DNA of 64,000 bases from Mycolicibacterium madagascariense (GCF_010729665.1 NZ_AP022610.1:2790001-2854000), one strand, 5' to 3'; counted from the first letter of the stretch, positions 31,314 to 43,999 are shown. The notes: generated by a model from the sequence alone, not told the origin. Program-made: numbers and translations.

Positions 31314-33449
31314 TCAGGCCGTCTTCCGAAGCACGAGGAGGGAACGACCCTGCACGGTGAAGACGTCGCCCGCCTTCACCACCAGGACGCTGGTGCCGGT
31401 CGGCACGGCCGAATCGACTTCGGCGGACCACTGAGCGGCGTAATCGCCTTCGGCGGCGGTGAATTCGACGGGTTTGGAGTGGGCGTTGAAGCACAGCAGG
31501 AAGGTGTCGTCGACGACGCGCTCGCCACGGGCGTCGGGCGCGGGAATCGCCTCGCCGTTGAGGAACACGGCCACGCACTTGAAGCCCGCGTTCCAGTCGG
31601 CGGGCGTCATCGGCTTGCCCGCCGAGGTCAGCCACGCGATGTCGCGGATCTCTTCGTCGCCGCTGCGGATGAGCTTGCCGTCGAAGAACCGCCGACGGCG
31701 AAACACCGGGTGGTTCTTGCGCAGCGTGGTCACCGTGCGCGCGAAGGTCATCAGATCGGCGTTGGTCTCGCACAGCGACCAGTCCATCCAGGCGATCTCG
31801 GAGTCCTGGCAGTACACGTTGTTGTTGCCGCCCTGCGTGCGGCCGATCTCGTCGCCATGGCTGATCATCGGCGTGCCCTGACTGACCATCATCGTGGCCA
31901 GCATGTTGCGCATCTGCCGACCGCGCAGTTCCAGGATGGCCGGGTCGTCGGTGGGTCCCTCCACCCCGCAGTTCCACGACCGGTTGTGGCTCTCGCCGTC
32001 ACGGTTGTGTTCGCCGTTGGCCTCGTTGTGCTTCTCGTTGTAGGACACCAGATCCGCGAGTGTGAAGCCGTCGTGGGCGGTGACGAAGTTGATGCTCGCA
32101 CTCGGACGCCGACCGGTCGCCTCGTAGAGGTCGGAGGAACCGGTCAGTCGGGAGGCGAACTCGTTGAGGGTTGCGGGTTCTCCCCGCCAGTAGTCGCGCA
32201 CAGTGTCGCGGTATTGCCCGTTCCACTCCGTCCACAAACCAGGGAAGTTCCCCACCTGATATCCGCCCTCGCCGATGTCCCACGGCTCGGCGATGAGCTT
32301 GACCTGACTGATCACCGGGTCCTGCTGCACGAGGTCGAAGAACGCCGACAGCCGGTCGACGTCGTAGAACTCGCGGGCGAGTGTCGAGGCCAGGTCGAAG
32401 CGGAACCCGTCGACGTGCATGTCCATCACCCAGTACCGCAGCGAGTCCATGATGAGCTGAAGCGAGTGGGGGTGGCGCACGTTGAGGCTGTTGCCGGTGC
32501 CGGTGAAGTCCTTGTACAGCCGCAGATCACCGTCGAGCAGCCGGTAGTAGCCCGCGTTGTCGATGCCGCGGAAGTTGATCGTCGGGCCGAGGTGGTTGCC
32601 CTCGGCGGTGTGGTTGTAGACGACGTCGAGGATGACCTCGATGCCCGCCGCGTGGAAGGACCGGACCATGTTCTTGAACTCGGCGACCGCACCGCCCGCG
32701 GTCTGATTGGCCGCGTACTGGTGGTGCGGGGCGAAGAAGCCAAAGGTGTTGTAGCCCCAGTAGTTTCGCAGACCCAGGTCCAGCAGCCGGTGGTCGTGCA
32801 TGAACTGGTGCACCGGCATCAACTCGATCGCCGTGACGTTGAGTGACTTGAGGTGCTCGATGATGACCGGATGGCACAGCCCCGCGTAGGTGCCGCGCTG
32901 CTCTGCCGGCACGCCGGGATGGGTCTGGGTCATGCCCTTGACGTGCGCCTCGTAGATGACCGTCTCGTGGTACGGCGTGGCGGGGGCGCGGTCGGAGCCC
33001 CAGTTGAAGTATGGGTTGATGACGACGCTGGTCATCGTGTGGCCCAGCGAGTCCACCCTGGGCGGGGTACCGCCCGAGGCGAGGTCCTTGGCCGTCAGGT
33101 CATAGGAGTACAGCGCCTGGGTGAAGTCGAAGTCGCCGTGGAACGACTTGCCGTAGGGATCCAGCAGGAGCTTGGAGGGGTCGCAGCGATGTCCGTCCCT
33201 CGGTGCCCACGGCCCGTACACCCGGAAGCCGTAGCGCTGCCCGGGGGAGATCGTCGGCAGGTAGGCGTGCCAGACGTAGCCGTCCACCTCGTCGAGGTTG
33301 ATGCGCTCCTCGCGGCCGTCCTTGCCGATCAGGCACAGTTCGACCTTCTCGGCGACCTCGGAGAACAGCGAGAAGTTCGTTCCCGCACCGTCGTACGCAG
33401 CCCCGAGGGGATAGGCGGCACCCGGCCAGATCGCGGAGACCACAGTCAT
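31314..33449 (-). CDS. treX: Glycogen debranching enzyme (isoamylase type)
   Basis: A 711-residue GH13 isoamylase, also called glgX, that cuts alpha-1,6 branches of glycogen and supplies linear maltodextrins to TreY. An N-terminal CBM48 domain (YPLGAAYDGAGTNFSLFSEV) is followed by the barrel with GFRFDLASTLAR near residue 350, LIAEPWDIGEGGY near 388 and VTAHDGFTLADLVSYN near 455. It starts 21 bp after the acyltransferase stop, so the acyltransferase may share its transcript. Confidence 0.96.
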   Translation of the reverse strand: MTVVSAIWPGAAYPLGAAYDGAGTNFSLFSEVAEKVELCLIGKDGREERINLDEVDGYVWHAYLPTISPGQRYGFRVYGPWAPRDGHRCDPSKLLLDPYGKSFHGDFDFTQALYSYDLTAKDLASGGTPPRVDSLGHTMTSVVINPYFNWGSDRAPATPYHETVIYEAHVKGMTQTHPGVPAEQRGTYAGLCHPVIIEHLKSLNVTAIELMPVHQFMHDHRLLDLGLRNYWGYNTFGFFAPHHQYAANQTAGGAVAEFKNMVRSFHAAGIEVILDVVYNHTAEGNHLGPTINFRGIDNAGYYRLLDGDLRLYKDFTGTGNSLNVRHPHSLQLIMDSLRYWVMDMHVDGFRFDLASTLAREFYDVDRLSAFFDLVQQDPVISQVKLIAEPWDIGEGGYQVGNFPGLWTEWNGQYRDTVRDYWRGEPATLNEFASRLTGSSDLYEATGRRPSASINFVTAHDGFTLADLVSYNEKHNEANGEHNRDGESHNRSWNCGVEGPTDDPAILELRGRQMRNMLATMMVSQGTPMISHGDEIGRTQGGNNNVYCQDSEIAWMDWSLCETNADLMTFARTVTTLRKNHPVFRRRRFFDGKLIRSGDEEIRDIAWLTSAGKPMTPADWNAGFKCVAVFLNGEAIPAPDARGERVVDDTFLLCFNAHSKPVEFTAAEGDYAAQWSAEVDSAVPTGTSVLVVKAGDVFTVQGRSLLVLRKTA

Positions 33450-33470
33450 TTGCTCCTCACGTACGCGAGG

Positions 33471-35645
33471 TCACCACCAGCCGGTGGCGGCCGCGATCTG
33501 GCGCCCCAACTCTGGGGTCATGGTTCGCATGTAGGTCGCGGAGATGTGGTGAGAGTCGTGATACACCAACACGTTTCCCTCCACAGCGCGACAGTAGTCC
33601 GGACGGCACACCGCGGCACTCATGTCGAGCGGCTTCAGCAGCGGGAACTGCTTGACGAAGTCGAGAGTGGGGTTGCGGTCGGACAGTACCTTGGAGCGGG
33701 CGATGCCGCACGAAGTGGCGTCCCCGCCGTCGGCCAGGCAGTCGGCCGGGAAGAACGGCTGACCGTCGCGGACCAGCCACGGGGTGTCGCGCATGGCCAG
33801 TACCGGGATGCCCGCCGCGGCCAACTGCTGCCAGATGCCGATGTAGAAGCCAGGCATCACGTCGCCGTCCTTGATGTTCCAGGGCCGGGTGGACGTGGTG
33901 AAGACGTAGTCGGGGTGGTCGGCGATGAGGCGTGGCATCACCTTCTCGTTCCACTCCCGGCAGTTCGGGTAGGGCCGGTTGTCGCCCATCACCAACGGGT
34001 TCTGCTCCGTGGTCAGCGGACAGCCCATCTTGAGGTAGGTGACGATCTTCACGTGGTGCAGGCGGCCGAGGATGTCCAGCGCGGTGATCCAGTGCTCGGC
34101 GTGCGACCCGCCCGCCACGGCGATGGTGCGGGTGGCCGTCGGATCCCCGTAGGTGCAGTTGATGACGTCGACGTTGGAGAAGTCGCTGATGCAGCCCTGC
34201 TTCGTCGAGATGGGGACGTCGTCCTTGGCCTCCAGGACGGTGGGCCGCATCGGCAGCTTGGGCACGCGCACGTGGTCGATGAGGGCGCGGGCGCCCGGGT
34301 AGTCCCGCGGTGAGAGCCCGGCCAGTTCCTTGCCGTTGGCGCGCTGGGTGTCCATGTGCTCGCGCCACGTGAACGACGTCGCCGTCAGCGCGACCGCGAG
34401 CAGCGTCACGATCGTGCCCATGACGAGGGTCGGCCATCGGCGCCGGGTGCGCAGCGGGGCCCCGGCGATTGGCGCGGCCGGCTCCGACTTGCGTAGCCGC
34501 AGGGGCTCCTCGACGAACCTGGTCGTCAGCCATGCCAGCACCCCCGAGACGAGGATGATGAGGGCGCCCTCGACGACGTCGGCGTGGTTGTGGCCCGAAT
34601 AGGAGAGCCAGAAGATCAGCAGCGGCCAGTGCCACAGGTACAGCGAGTAGGCCATCGACCCGAGGGCGACGAACGGCGCGGTGGCCAGCAGACGGCTCGC
34701 GGCGGGGAGGCGGCCGTCGGCAGCGAGGTGCGGGTCGGCCATCCGGTTGGCGCCGCTGAGGATGAACAGCACCGTCGCTCCGACCGGCACCAGCGCCCAC
34801 GGACCGGGGAACTCCTTGACGCCGTCGATGAACGCCCCGCAGGACAGGATCGCGACGAGCGCCACCGCGGCCGCGGTCGAACGCAGCCACGACGGCCACC
34901 GCACGTGGGGGACCACCGCACCGACGAGGGCACCCACCAGCAGTTCCCAGGCGCGCGCGAAGCTGTCGTAGTAGGCCGTGGACTGGTCGGCGTCGTGCGA
35001 GACGATGGCGTACCAGAACGATGCGACGCTGAGCGCGCTCAGCAACACGATCAGCGCCAGCCTGGTGTGCGAGCGCAACCGCTTGCGGAATAGCAGGGCG
35101 AACCCGTAGACCACGGCGAGCAGTGCGATGTAGAACTGCCCCTGCACCGACATCGACCAGATGTGCTGCAGCGGGCTGACCGCCTCGCCCGCGCGCAGGT
35201 AGTTCGACGCCGTCACGGCCAGTTCCCAGTTCTGGTAGTAGCCGAGACTGGCCAGGGTCTGGTCGGCGAAGGCCTCCCAGCGCGTGACGGGCTGGATCAG
35301 GATCGTCAGCACCGTCGACGCGGCCAACACCACCACCAGCGCCGGCAGCAACCGCCGGATCAGGCGCTTCACCTCGGGCACCGGCGACAGCGAGGAACCC
35401 GGGTCCAACGCGGTGCGCAGCAACCGGCCGCCGAAGAAGAAACCCGACAGCGCCAGGAACACGTCGACGCCACCGGACACCCTGCCGAACCAGATGTGGA
35501 ACATCGCGACGAGCGCAATGGCGATGCCGCGCAGCCCATCCAGATCGTGGCGGTAGAACCCGGACGTCCGGGTGCCCATCACGGCGCGCTGTGGAGAACC
35601 GGATGGCGCGGCGGACGCCGCCCGGGCGGGGGAGAGGGTCAACAT
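33471..35645 (-). CDS. Acyltransferase 3 family protein with SGNH domain
   Basis: A 724-residue membrane O-acyltransferase of the OafA/YrhL type. The N-terminal half has about ten to eleven helices and begins with [20 protein letters not shown], which carries the catalytic His. After a final helix near residue 395 comes a periplasmic SGNH-like domain with [15 protein letters not shown] (block I, GGSH instead of GDSH) and [14 protein letters not shown] (DxxH). It probably acylates a cell-envelope glycan or glycolipid. A longer frame adds 11 residues. It precedes treX on the same strand, as in M. tuberculosis, and is divergent from bioA. Confidence 0.88.
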   Translation of the reverse strand: MLTLSPARAASAAPSGSPQRAVMGTRTSGFYRHDLDGLRGIAIALVAMFHIWFGRVSGGVDVFLALSGFFFGGRLLRTALDPGSSLSPVPEVKRLIRRLLPALVVVLAASTVLTILIQPVTRWEAFADQTLASLGYYQNWELAVTASNYLRAGEAVSPLQHIWSMSVQGQFYIALLAVVYGFALLFRKRLRSHTRLALIVLLSALSVASFWYAIVSHDADQSTAYYDSFARAWELLVGALVGAVVPHVRWPSWLRSTAAAVALVAILSCGAFIDGVKEFPGPWALVPVGATVLFILSGANRMADPHLAADGRLPAASRLLATAPFVALGSMAYSLYLWHWPLLIFWLSYSGHNHADVVEGALIILVSGVLAWLTTRFVEEPLRLRKSEPAAPIAGAPLRTRRRWPTLVMGTIVTLLAVALTATSFTWREHMDTQRANGKELAGLSPRDYPGARALIDHVRVPKLPMRPTVLEAKDDVPISTKQGCISDFSNVDVINCTYGDPTATRTIAVAGGSHAEHWITALDILGRLHHVKIVTYLKMGCPLTTEQNPLVMGDNRPYPNCREWNEKVMPRLIADHPDYVFTTSTRPWNIKDGDVMPGFYIGIWQQLAAAGIPVLAMRDTPWLVRDGQPFFPADCLADGGDATSCGIARSKVLSDRNPTLDFVKQFPLLKPLDMSAAVCRPDYCRAVEGNVLVYHDSHHISATYMRTMTPELGRQIAAATGWW

Positions 35646-35715
35646 GGTCGTCGGACAATCTACCGAACGCGGCTGCAAACGGGCGTTTTGTCAGGAGCGC
35701 CCGGCTCGGGGAAGC

Positions 35716-37017
35716 ATGGTGCGAATGCCGCCCTTGACACCCGGTCAGATCAGCGCCATCGATGCCGCGCACGTGTGGCATCCCTACAGCCGGATCGCCG
35801 CCGATGCGTTGCCCCCGGTGGTGGCGGTGGGTGCGCACGGCGCCTCGCTGACGGTGATCGACGACGGCGAGCCGATCGAGGTGCTCGACGCGATGAGCTC
35901 CTGGTGGACCGCGATCCACGGCCACGGCCACCCGGTGCTGGACGCCGCCATCACCCGCCAGCTCGCCACGATGAACCACGTGATGTTCGGTGGTCTGACC
36001 CACGAACCCGCCGCCCGCCTGGCCGAGTTGCTGGTGGCGATCACGCCCGACGGCCTGGACACGGTCTTCTTCAGCGACTCGGGATCGGTCGCCGTCGAGG
36101 TCGCCGCGAAGATGGCGCTGCAGTATCAGCGCAGCCACGGCAAGCCCGGCAAGCACCGGTTGATGACGTGGCGCGGCGGCTACCACGGCGACACCTTCAC
36201 CCCGATGAGCGTGTGCGATCCCGAGGGCGGCATGCATGCGATCTGGACCGACGTCCTGATGCCGCAGGTGTTCGCGCCCCAGGTCCCCAACGCCTACGAC
36301 CCCGCCTACTCCGCCGCCTTCGAGGCGCAGTTGGCCGAACACGCCGACCAGGTCGCGGCCGTCATCGTCGAACCCGTGGTCCAGGGCGCGGGCGGGATGC
36401 GCTTCCACGACCCGCGCCATCTGGTCGACCTCCGCGCCGCCTGCACCCGCCACGACGTGCTGCTCGTCTTCGACGAGATCGCCACGGGGTTCGGCAGGAC
36501 CGGGGAACTGTTCGCCGCCGACCACGCCGGGGTGCGTCCCGACGTGATGTGCGTCGGCAAGGCGCTCACCGGCGGCTACCTGACCCTGGCGGCAACGCTG
36601 TGCACCGGCGACGTCGCGCGGACCATCAGCACCGGAGACCCGGGGGCGCTCATGCACGGCCCGACGTTCATGGCCAACGCGCTCGCGTGCGCGGTGTCGG
36701 TGGCGTCGGTGGAGTTGTTGCTCGGTCAGGACTGGCGCTCGCGGGTGCGCGAGATCGAGTCGGGGTTGGTGGCCGCCCTCGCCCCGGCCAGAGAGCTCGC
36801 CAACGTCGCCGACGTGCGCGTGCTCGGCGCCATCGGCGTCGTGGAGATGACGCAGCCGGTCGACATGGGGGTCGCGACGGCGGCCGCGCTGCGGCACGGG
36901 GTGTGGCTGCGCCCCTTCCGCAACCTGGTCTATGCGATGCCGCCCTACGTGTGCACGCCCGAGGAGGTGGCGTGCATCGGCTCGGCGATGGTCGGCGTCG
37001 CGCGTGCGCTAACCTGA
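35716..37017 (+). CDS. bioA: DAPA aminotransferase
   Basis: A 433-residue class III PLP aminotransferase (7,8-diaminopelargonic acid synthase) that aminates KAPA using S-adenosylmethionine in biotin synthesis. [11 protein letters not shown] and [16 protein letters not shown] near the N-terminus are BioA signatures; the PLP Lys is in [11 protein letters not shown] near residue 282; [13 protein letters not shown] is upstream. The start is ATG 35716 or the in-frame ATG 35725. The stop TGA is the first half of a BioQ-type operator that serves bioF. Confidence 0.97.
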   Translation: MVRMPPLTPGQISAIDAAHVWHPYSRIAADALPPVVAVGAHGASLTVIDDGEPIEVLDAMSSWWTAIHGHGHPVLDAAITRQLATMNHVMFGGLTHEPAARLAELLVAITPDGLDTVFFSDSGSVAVEVAAKMALQYQRSHGKPGKHRLMTWRGGYHGDTFTPMSVCDPEGGMHAIWTDVLMPQVFAPQVPNAYDPAYSAAFEAQLAEHADQVAAVIVEPVVQGAGGMRFHDPRHLVDLRAACTRHDVLLVFDEIATGFGRTGELFAADHAGVRPDVMCVGKALTGGYLTLAATLCTGDVARTISTGDPGALMHGPTFMANALACAVSVASVELLLGQDWRSRVREIESGLVAALAPARELANVADVRVLGAIGVVEMTQPVDMGVATAAALRHGVWLRPFRNLVYAMPPYVCTPEEVACIGSAMVGVARALT

Positions 37018-37030
37018 ACGGCGTTCAAGT
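37009..37030 (+). promoter_or_regulatory. BioQ-type operator and promoter of bioF
   Basis: TGAAC-GGC-GTTCA (37015-37027) is a perfect palindrome that overlaps the bioA stop codon. A TAACCT -10 box (37010-37015) ends on the first base of the palindrome. A very similar element, 17 of 22 bases identical by my count, precedes bioB at 40004-40025. The known BioQ consensus in corynebacteria is TGAAC-N3-GTTAC as I remember it. Confidence 0.75.
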
Positions 37031-37057
37031 CGGGTACGGGGCGTTGGAAGGTGGCAC

Positions 37058-38215
37058 GTGACGCGCGCATCGATCTCCCCGCTGGCCTGGCTCGACGAGG
37101 TCGAGCAGCAACGCCGCACCGCCGGCCTGCGACGGTCCCTGCGCGCCAGGGCGCCCGCCGAGGACCGTCTCCCCGAACTCGACCTGGCCTCCAACGACTA
37201 CCTCGGTCTCTCGCGCCACCCGCACGTCGTCGAGGGCGGCATCCGCGCGCTGCGCACCTGGGGTGCGGGTTCGACGGGGTCGCGACTGGTCACCGGCAAC
37301 ACCACGCTGCACGAGTCGTTCGAGACCGCGCTGGCCGGCTTCGTCGGCGCCGAGTCGGCGCTGGTGTTCTCCTCCGGCTACACCGCGAACCTCGGAGCGG
37401 TGGTGGCGCTGTCGGGCCCCGGCGCCCTGGTGGTGTCCGACGCCCTGAGCCACGCCTCGCTCGTCGACGCCTGCCGGCTGTCGCGGGCGCGGGTGGCGGT
37501 GACGCCGCACCGCGACGTCGGCGCCGTGGACGCCGCGCTCGGCGAACGCACCGAGAGTCGCGCCGTGGTGGTGACCGACTCGGTGTTCAGCGCCGACGGC
37601 GTCATGGCGCCGCTGTCGGAACTGCACGCGGTGTGCCGTCGGCACGGCGCCCTGCTGATCGTCGACGAGGCCCATGGGCTCGGGGTCAGGGGTGACGGCG
37701 GTCGGGGACTGGTCGCCGAGGTCGGCCTGGCCGGGGCGCCGGACGTCATCGTGACGACGACGCTGTCGAAGGCCCTGGGCAGCCAGGGCGGCGTCGTCCT
37801 CGGACCGGCCGCCGTGCGGGCCCATCTGATCGACGCCGCCCGCCCGTTCATCTTCGACACCGGCATCGCGCCCGCGGCCGTGGGGTCGGCGCTCGCGGCG
37901 CTGGAGGTGCTGATCGACGAGCCGTGGCGCGCGGGTGCGGTGCTCGCGGCGGCGGCTGCGCTCGCCGAGGCCTGCGGGGTGACCGAGGTGCCGCCGTCGG
38001 CGGTGGTCTCGGTCGTGCTCGGGGAGCCGGAGGTGGCGTTGCGCGCGGCGGCGGACTGCCTGGAGCGTGGCGTGCGGGTGGGCTGCTTCCGCCCGCCGAC
38101 GGTCCCGGAGGGCACCTCGCGGTTGCGGCTCACCGCGCGGGCCTCGCTGACGGCCGACGACCTCGACGACGCGCGCCGCGTCCTGATCGACGTGCTCGCC
38201 GCGGCCACCGCGTGA
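37058..38215 (+). CDS. bioF: 8-amino-7-oxononanoate synthase
   Basis: A 385-residue PLP enzyme that joins L-alanine and pimeloyl-ACP or pimeloyl-CoA to make KAPA, the first ring-building step of biotin. [15 protein letters not shown] (about residues 43-57), [12 protein letters not shown] and the PLP Lys in [13 protein letters not shown] near residue 240 are typical of the alpha-oxoamine synthase family. GTG start preceded by GGAAGG. Its stop overlaps the bioD start by four bases. Repression through the upstream BioQ-type box is likely. Confidence 0.96.
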   Translation: MTRASISPLAWLDEVEQQRRTAGLRRSLRARAPAEDRLPELDLASNDYLGLSRHPHVVEGGIRALRTWGAGSTGSRLVTGNTTLHESFETALAGFVGAESALVFSSGYTANLGAVVALSGPGALVVSDALSHASLVDACRLSRARVAVTPHRDVGAVDAALGERTESRAVVVTDSVFSADGVMAPLSELHAVCRRHGALLIVDEAHGLGVRGDGGRGLVAEVGLAGAPDVIVTTTLSKALGSQGGVVLGPAAVRAHLIDAARPFIFDTGIAPAAVGSALAALEVLIDEPWRAGAVLAAAAALAEACGVTEVPPSAVVSVVLGEPEVALRAAADCLERGVRVGCFRPPTVPEGTSRLRLTARASLTADDLDDARRVLIDVLAAATA

Positions 38216-38886
38216 GCGTCCTCGTCGTCACCGGCACCGACACCGGCGTCGGCAAGACCGTCGCCACCGCGGCACTGGCCTGCCACGCTCGCGTGATCGG
38301 CCGCGACGTCGCGGTGTGCAAGCCCGTGCAGACCGGCGAGATCGACGGTGACGACGACCTCGCCGAGGTGTCCCGCCTGGCGGGCGTCGAGACGCTGGCG
38401 CCCGGATGGCGCTACCCCGAGCCGCTCGCACCGGTCGCCGCCGCCGCACGGGCGGGTTTGCCACTGCCGACCCGCGACGACCTGCTCGCGCTGGTGCGCG
38501 GGGTCGACCGGCCGGGCCGGCTGACCCTCGTCGAGGGCGCGGGCGGTCTGCTCGTCGAGATCGGCGCGGACGCCACGACGCTGCGCGACCTGGCCCAGGC
38601 CCTGGACGCGGCCGTGCTCGTCGTCGTCAGGGCCGGACTCGGCACCCTCAACCATGCGGCGCTGACCGTGGAATCACTTGCCGCACATGGTCTTTCGTGT
38701 GCCGGACTGGTGGTGGGCAGCTGGCCCGCCGAGCCGGGCCCCGCGGAGACGTCCAACCGCGAGGCGCTCGAGCAGATCGCGCCGGTGCGCGGGGTCCTGC
38801 CCGCCGGCCTCGGCGACTCCCCGGCCGAGCGCTTCGCCGCGGTCAGCGCCGAGGCGTTCGACGCGGGATGGGTGCAGAGTCTCTAG
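38212..38886 (+). CDS. bioD: Dethiobiotin synthetase
   Basis: A 224-residue P-loop enzyme that closes the ureido ring from DAPA, CO2 and ATP. The ATP loop GTDTGVGKT is at residues 8-16; CKPVQTG and [11 protein letters not shown] carry further substrate contacts. GTG start inside the bioF stop (GTGA), so translation is coupled. It is short of any extra domain and full length for the family. Confidence 0.96.
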   Translation: MSVLVVTGTDTGVGKTVATAALACHARVIGRDVAVCKPVQTGEIDGDDDLAEVSRLAGVETLAPGWRYPEPLAPVAAAARAGLPLPTRDDLLALVRGVDRPGRLTLVEGAGGLLVEIGADATTLRDLAQALDAAVLVVVRAGLGTLNHAALTVESLAAHGLSCAGLVVGSWPAEPGPAETSNREALEQIAPVRGVLPAGLGDSPAERFAAVSAEAFDAGWVQSL

Positions 38887-39363
38887 ACCATGGCCGCCCA
38901 TTCCGTGGAGTTGCTGTTCGACGAGGACTCCGATGCCGCCATCCGGCGCGAGTGGGCAGCGCTCGTCGCTGCGGACCTGCCGAGCCAGGCGCGGCACCGC
39001 TCGCCGACCAACCGTCCGCACGTCACGCTGACCGTCGCGGGCCGGATCGACCCCGCCGCCGACGCGGGACTCTGGGAGCCGGCCAGGCAGCTCCCGCTGA
39101 AGTGCGTGATCGGCGCGCCGCTGGTGTTCGGGCGCACGGCGCTCACCCTGGTCCGGCTCATCGTCCCGGCGGCGGGCCTGCTGAGGTTGCACGAGTCCGT
39201 CGACGCGCTCTGTGCGCCGCACGTCGCCGACGGTCCCTTTCCGCACGCCCGGCCCGGGCAGTGGACGCCGCACGTCACGCTGTGCCGCCGGCTCGCTCCG
39301 GCCGATCTGCCCGCCGCGCTCGAGGTCCTCGGATCCGACGACGTCGCCGGCGCGTTCACCGGC

Positions 39364-41055
<1,692 letters not shown>

Positions 41056-41057
41056 CG

Positions 41058-41258
41058 ATGACGCCCCCCTTCAACGTCTACACCGGCGAGCCCGCGGGCA
41101 CCGCCGTCCCGGCCGCGGCCGCACTCGGGCTGGAGCCGCCGCGCTTCTGCGGCGAATGCGGCCGGCGCATGATCGTCCAGGTGCGCCCCGACGGTTGGTC
41201 GGCGCGGTGCTCGCGCCATGGCGAGCGGGACTCCACCGATCAGGAACCCCAGCGATGA
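41058..41258 (+). CDS. bsaP: Biotin synthase auxiliary protein
   Basis: A 66-residue protein with C31-x2-C34 (RFCGECGRR) and C51/H54 (ARCSRHGE), a likely metal or iron-sulfur site. It lies two bases after bioB and matches in size and place the mycobacterial protein (Rv1590 in M. tuberculosis, from memory) reported to be needed for BioB activity. Its stop overlaps the next gene's start by four bases. Confidence 0.85.
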   Translation: MTPPFNVYTGEPAGTAVPAAAALGLEPPRFCGECGRRMIVQVRPDGWSARCSRHGERDSTDQEPQR

Positions 41259-41920
41259 GCCTTCCGCACGCGCCCTCCGCACCCGCCGCTGACATCGAGG
41301 CGCCGCGACTCTCGTTGCGGCAGGCGGCGATTCGCGTCGTCGTCGGGTTGGCCCTGCTGGGCGCACTCCTCGGCGTGGTCTGGGCGTGGCTGGCGCCGCC
41401 GATCCAGGTCGTCGTGGCGCTGACCAAGAGCGGCGAGCGGGTGCAGGGCTACCTCGGCGACGATTCGGACTTCGTCTTCCTCGGCGCCTTCCTCATGACG
41501 GGTCTGCTGTTCGTGCTGGCGGTGTCCGCGGCCGTCGCGACGTGGCAGTGGCGGGCCCACCGCGGACCGGTCATGGTCGGCGCGCTGTCCCTCGGCGCCC
41601 TGGCCGCGGCGGGAGCGGCCGCCGGTGTCGGTGCCGCCCTGGCGCACTGGCGGTACGGCGCGGTGAACGTCGCGGGAGCCCCGATCTCGCCCCAGCACCG
41701 GGTGTCCTACACCCACGAGGCGCCCGCGGTCTTCTTCGGCCACACCCCGCTGCAGATCGCCGCGTCGCTCATCGTGCCCGCGGGGATCGCGGCCCTGGTC
41801 TACGCGATCTGCGCGCTGTCCACCAAGCGCGACGACCTCGGCGCGTGGCCGCCGATCACCTATCCAGAGCCGACAGCGGTCGCCGGTCCAGCCGTCGACC
41901 CGTCATCACCCGCGCACTGA
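41255..41920 (+). CDS. DUF2567 membrane protein
   Basis: A 221-residue protein with four predicted membrane helices (about residues 24-50, 75-98, 107-135 and 165-188) and an extracellular loop between helices 3 and 4. It matches the conserved mycobacterial gene after bsaP (Rv1591-like). The function is unknown. Start overlaps the bsaP stop (ATGA). Its last 65 bp overlap the 3' end of the opposing lipase gene, one of the longer overlaps in this window. Confidence 0.78.
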   Translation: MSLPHAPSAPAADIEAPRLSLRQAAIRVVVGLALLGALLGVVWAWLAPPIQVVVALTKSGERVQGYLGDDSDFVFLGAFLMTGLLFVLAVSAAVATWQWRAHRGPVMVGALSLGALAAAGAAAGVGAALAHWRYGAVNVAGAPISPQHRVSYTHEAPAVFFGHTPLQIAASLIVPAGIAALVYAICALSTKRDDLGAWPPITYPEPTAVAGPAVDPSSPAH

Positions 41921-43208
41921 TCAGACCGAGCCGCAGCATGCCCCGGTAGGTCGACGGGTTCAGCATCGTCGGCCACTTGGTCCGCGACCGCTTGCTCGAC
42001 GGCGGCTTGCCCGCGAAACGGTCGCGCAGCCAGCGCAGCGTCATCGGCGCCGACAGCGGGTGCAGCAGCAGATGCTCGCTTAGGAGGTCGCGGTGATAGG
42101 TGACGTCCGTGCCGCCCGCCGAATAGGTCTCCGCGAGCGCGTCGATGTCGGCGACGGAGATGAGCTCGTCGTACACGGCCTGCACGATCAGCACGGGAAT
42201 GCTCGGAGCCGCGGTGCCGAGCTTGATGCTGTCGAACACGTGCTGCACCTCGGGGGTGCGCAGGATGTTCTCCAGCGGCTCGTCGACCATCGTGCCCATG
42301 TCCTTGCGGATTAGCTTGAGCACGGCGTGCGCGGTCGTCAGATCCTGGATCTCGGCCAGCATCGCCTTGCCCTCCGGCGTGACGTGCTGGCTGATGACGC
42401 GGTCCAGATCGGGGTAGACGTGCGACAGCGCGGCGACCACCAGGGCGGGCAACCCGGAGAAGAACGAGCCGTTGAGCCGGCGGAAGGTGTGGCCGAGATC
42501 GCCGACCGGCGACCCGAGGACCGCGCCGACGAGATGGAGTTCCGGCGCGTAGTCGGCGTACACCTCGGTGGCCCACGCACTGGCGAGGCCGCCGCCGGAA
42601 TAGCCCCACAGCCCGATCGGGGCGTCCGTCGACAGGTTCAGCGGTTCGTAGTTGAGCGCGGCGCGCAGGCCGTCGAGGACGTGGTAGCCGGGCTCGTACG
42701 GCGCACCCCAGATCCCTTGCGGCCCTTCGTGATCGGGCACGGAGACGGCCCAGCCCTCGGCGAGCGCGGCGGAGATCAGCAGGAACTCGAACTGGGCCAG
42801 CGCACCGATGGCCTTCGCGCCCCGGCGCAACGCGTAGGACGGGAAGCAACGACTGGCGACCGCGTCGATCGCACACTGATACGACAGGATCGGACCCCGG
42901 CTGCCGCCGGCCCGGTCCGGGGGCACGATGACGGTCGTGACGGCGCCCATCGGCTGCCCGTTGAGATCGGTCGAGCGGTACAGCAGCTGGGTTGCCGTCA
43001 GCTTCTGGGGGACGCGGCCGAGGAAGGCGAGCTCCACGTCGCGCGAGCGCAACACCGTGCCGGGGCGCGCGTGCTCGAACCCGGGCGGCGGGACGTGGAA
43101 GGGATCGTGGCGGGGCAGCACCGGCCGCGACGTGCGGTCCAGCTCCTCGTGGGGAGCCCGACCGATCCATTCGGCACCGGTCGAGACGGCGGCGTTGCCA
43201 GAGTCCAT
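41856..43208 (-). CDS. Secretory-type lipase family protein
   Basis: A 450-residue alpha/beta-hydrolase. The nucleophile elbow is GYSGGGLA ([15 protein letters not shown] near residue 205); [14 protein letters not shown] near 345 carries the acidic residue and SEHLLLHP near 383 the His. This fits the LIP/secretory-lipase family and the mycobacterial Rv1592c-type lipase. Despite the family name, no signal peptide is seen from the ATG at 43208; a much longer frame upstream only mirrors the next gene. Likely hydrolyses esters of lipids. Confidence 0.85.
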   Translation of the reverse strand: MDSGNAAVSTGAEWIGRAPHEELDRTSRPVLPRHDPFHVPPPGFEHARPGTVLRSRDVELAFLGRVPQKLTATQLLYRSTDLNGQPMGAVTTVIVPPDRAGGSRGPILSYQCAIDAVASRCFPSYALRRGAKAIGALAQFEFLLISAALAEGWAVSVPDHEGPQGIWGAPYEPGYHVLDGLRAALNYEPLNLSTDAPIGLWGYSGGGLASAWATEVYADYAPELHLVGAVLGSPVGDLGHTFRRLNGSFFSGLPALVVAALSHVYPDLDRVISQHVTPEGKAMLAEIQDLTTAHAVLKLIRKDMGTMVDEPLENILRTPEVQHVFDSIKLGTAAPSIPVLIVQAVYDELISVADIDALAETYSAGGTDVTYHRDLLSEHLLLHPLSAPMTLRWLRDRFAGKPPSSKRSRTKWPTMLNPSTYRGMLRLGLISARVMTGRRLDRRPLSALDR

Positions 43209-43258
43209 CGAACCATTGTGTCCACAGGCCGGGCTCGAATCCCAATCGGGGGCCTCGG

Positions 43259-43951
43259 TCAGGTCGGCGGCCGCAGGGCGGCGAACTCGTCGGTGACGCG
43301 GTAGCGGGCCTCGGTGAAGCGGAACAGCGCGGCCGGCCGACCGCCGCTGCGGCCCGACTTCGCGGTGGTTCCGGTGGGCGTGATCACGCCGCGGCGGGCC
43401 AGCACGCGTTGCAGGTTGGTGGCGTCGACCTGGTAGCCGAGCGCCGCGTCGTAGACGTCCTTGAGCGTCGAGACCGCGAATTCCCTTGGTGCGAGCGCGA
43501 ATCCGATGTTGGTGTAGGACAGCTTGGCGATCAGCCTGGCGTGGGCGTTGGTGATCATGGGGCCGTGGTCGAAGGCCATCGGCGGCAGCTCGGCGACCGG
43601 ATGCCAGCGGGTGTCGGGGGGTAGCTCGGGGGTGGCGGGGGAGGGCACCAGCCCCAGGAAGGTCGAGGCGATCGTGCGCGGGCCGGGCACGCGGTGGGGA
43701 TCGCTGAAGACGGCCAGTTGCTCGAGATGCAGGAGTTCGCGCAGGTCCACCTTCTCGGCGAGCTGGCGGCGCACCGAGGTCGTCAGGTCCTCGTCGTGCC
43801 GGAGCCGGCCGCCGGGCAGTGACCACGCACCGCGCTGAGGGTCCATGGCCCGTTCCCAGAGCAGCACGCTGAGCTGCGGGTTTCGGGAGGAGAGCTGGCG
43901 AACCTGAAACACGACGGCGAGGACTTCGTGCGCAGTGCTAGTATCAGGCAT
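43259..43951 (-). CDS. nrtR: NrtR-type NAD-biosynthesis repressor
   Basis: A 230-residue protein: Nudix-like domain (residues 1-140) plus C-terminal winged helix (about 150-230, [20 protein letters not shown]). The Nudix box [20 protein letters not shown] has lost the REUxEE glutamates (RQLAEK), so it senses rather than hydrolyses its ligand, as in NrtR. Divergent from nadABC with a strong palindrome between. The start is ATG 43951, with TATGAT exactly 7 nt upstream (leaderless); an ATG at 43963 would lie inside the operator. NrtR normally binds ADP-ribose or NAD-related ligands. Confidence 0.88.
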   Translation of the reverse strand: MPDTSTAHEVLAVVFQVRQLSSRNPQLSVLLWERAMDPQRGAWSLPGGRLRHDEDLTTSVRRQLAEKVDLRELLHLEQLAVFSDPHRVPGPRTIASTFLGLVPSPATPELPPDTRWHPVAELPPMAFDHGPMITNAHARLIAKLSYTNIGFALAPREFAVSTLKDVYDAALGYQVDATNLQRVLARRGVITPTGTTAKSGRSGGRPAALFRFTEARYRVTDEFAALRPPT

Positions 43952-43974
43952 GTTTTCGATCATAAGTCGAAAAC
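43952..43974. promoter_or_regulatory. NrtR box between nrtR and nadA
   Basis: GTTTTCGA-N7-TCGAAAAC: perfect 8-bp arms. The nrtR -10 box TATGAT (minus strand, 43964 to 43959) lies within it, and a likely nadA -10 box TAGTAT (43939-43944) is just upstream, so a bound dimer would block both promoters. Confidence 0.8.
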
Positions 43975-43999
43975 CCCGTCGGGATCAAAGGAGACGACC

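Noticed and set aside
33457..36897. Very long minus-strand open frame (over 1100 codons)
   Set aside because: It is Arg/Pro/Ala-rich, runs antisense through bioA and out of frame through the acyltransferase, and has no recognisable domain. It is a GC-rich shadow frame.
43209..43826. 205-residue N-terminal extension of the lipase frame
   Set aside because: It overlaps the nrtR gene in another frame and is low-complexity Arg/Pro-rich. The ATG at 43208 gives the normal family length.
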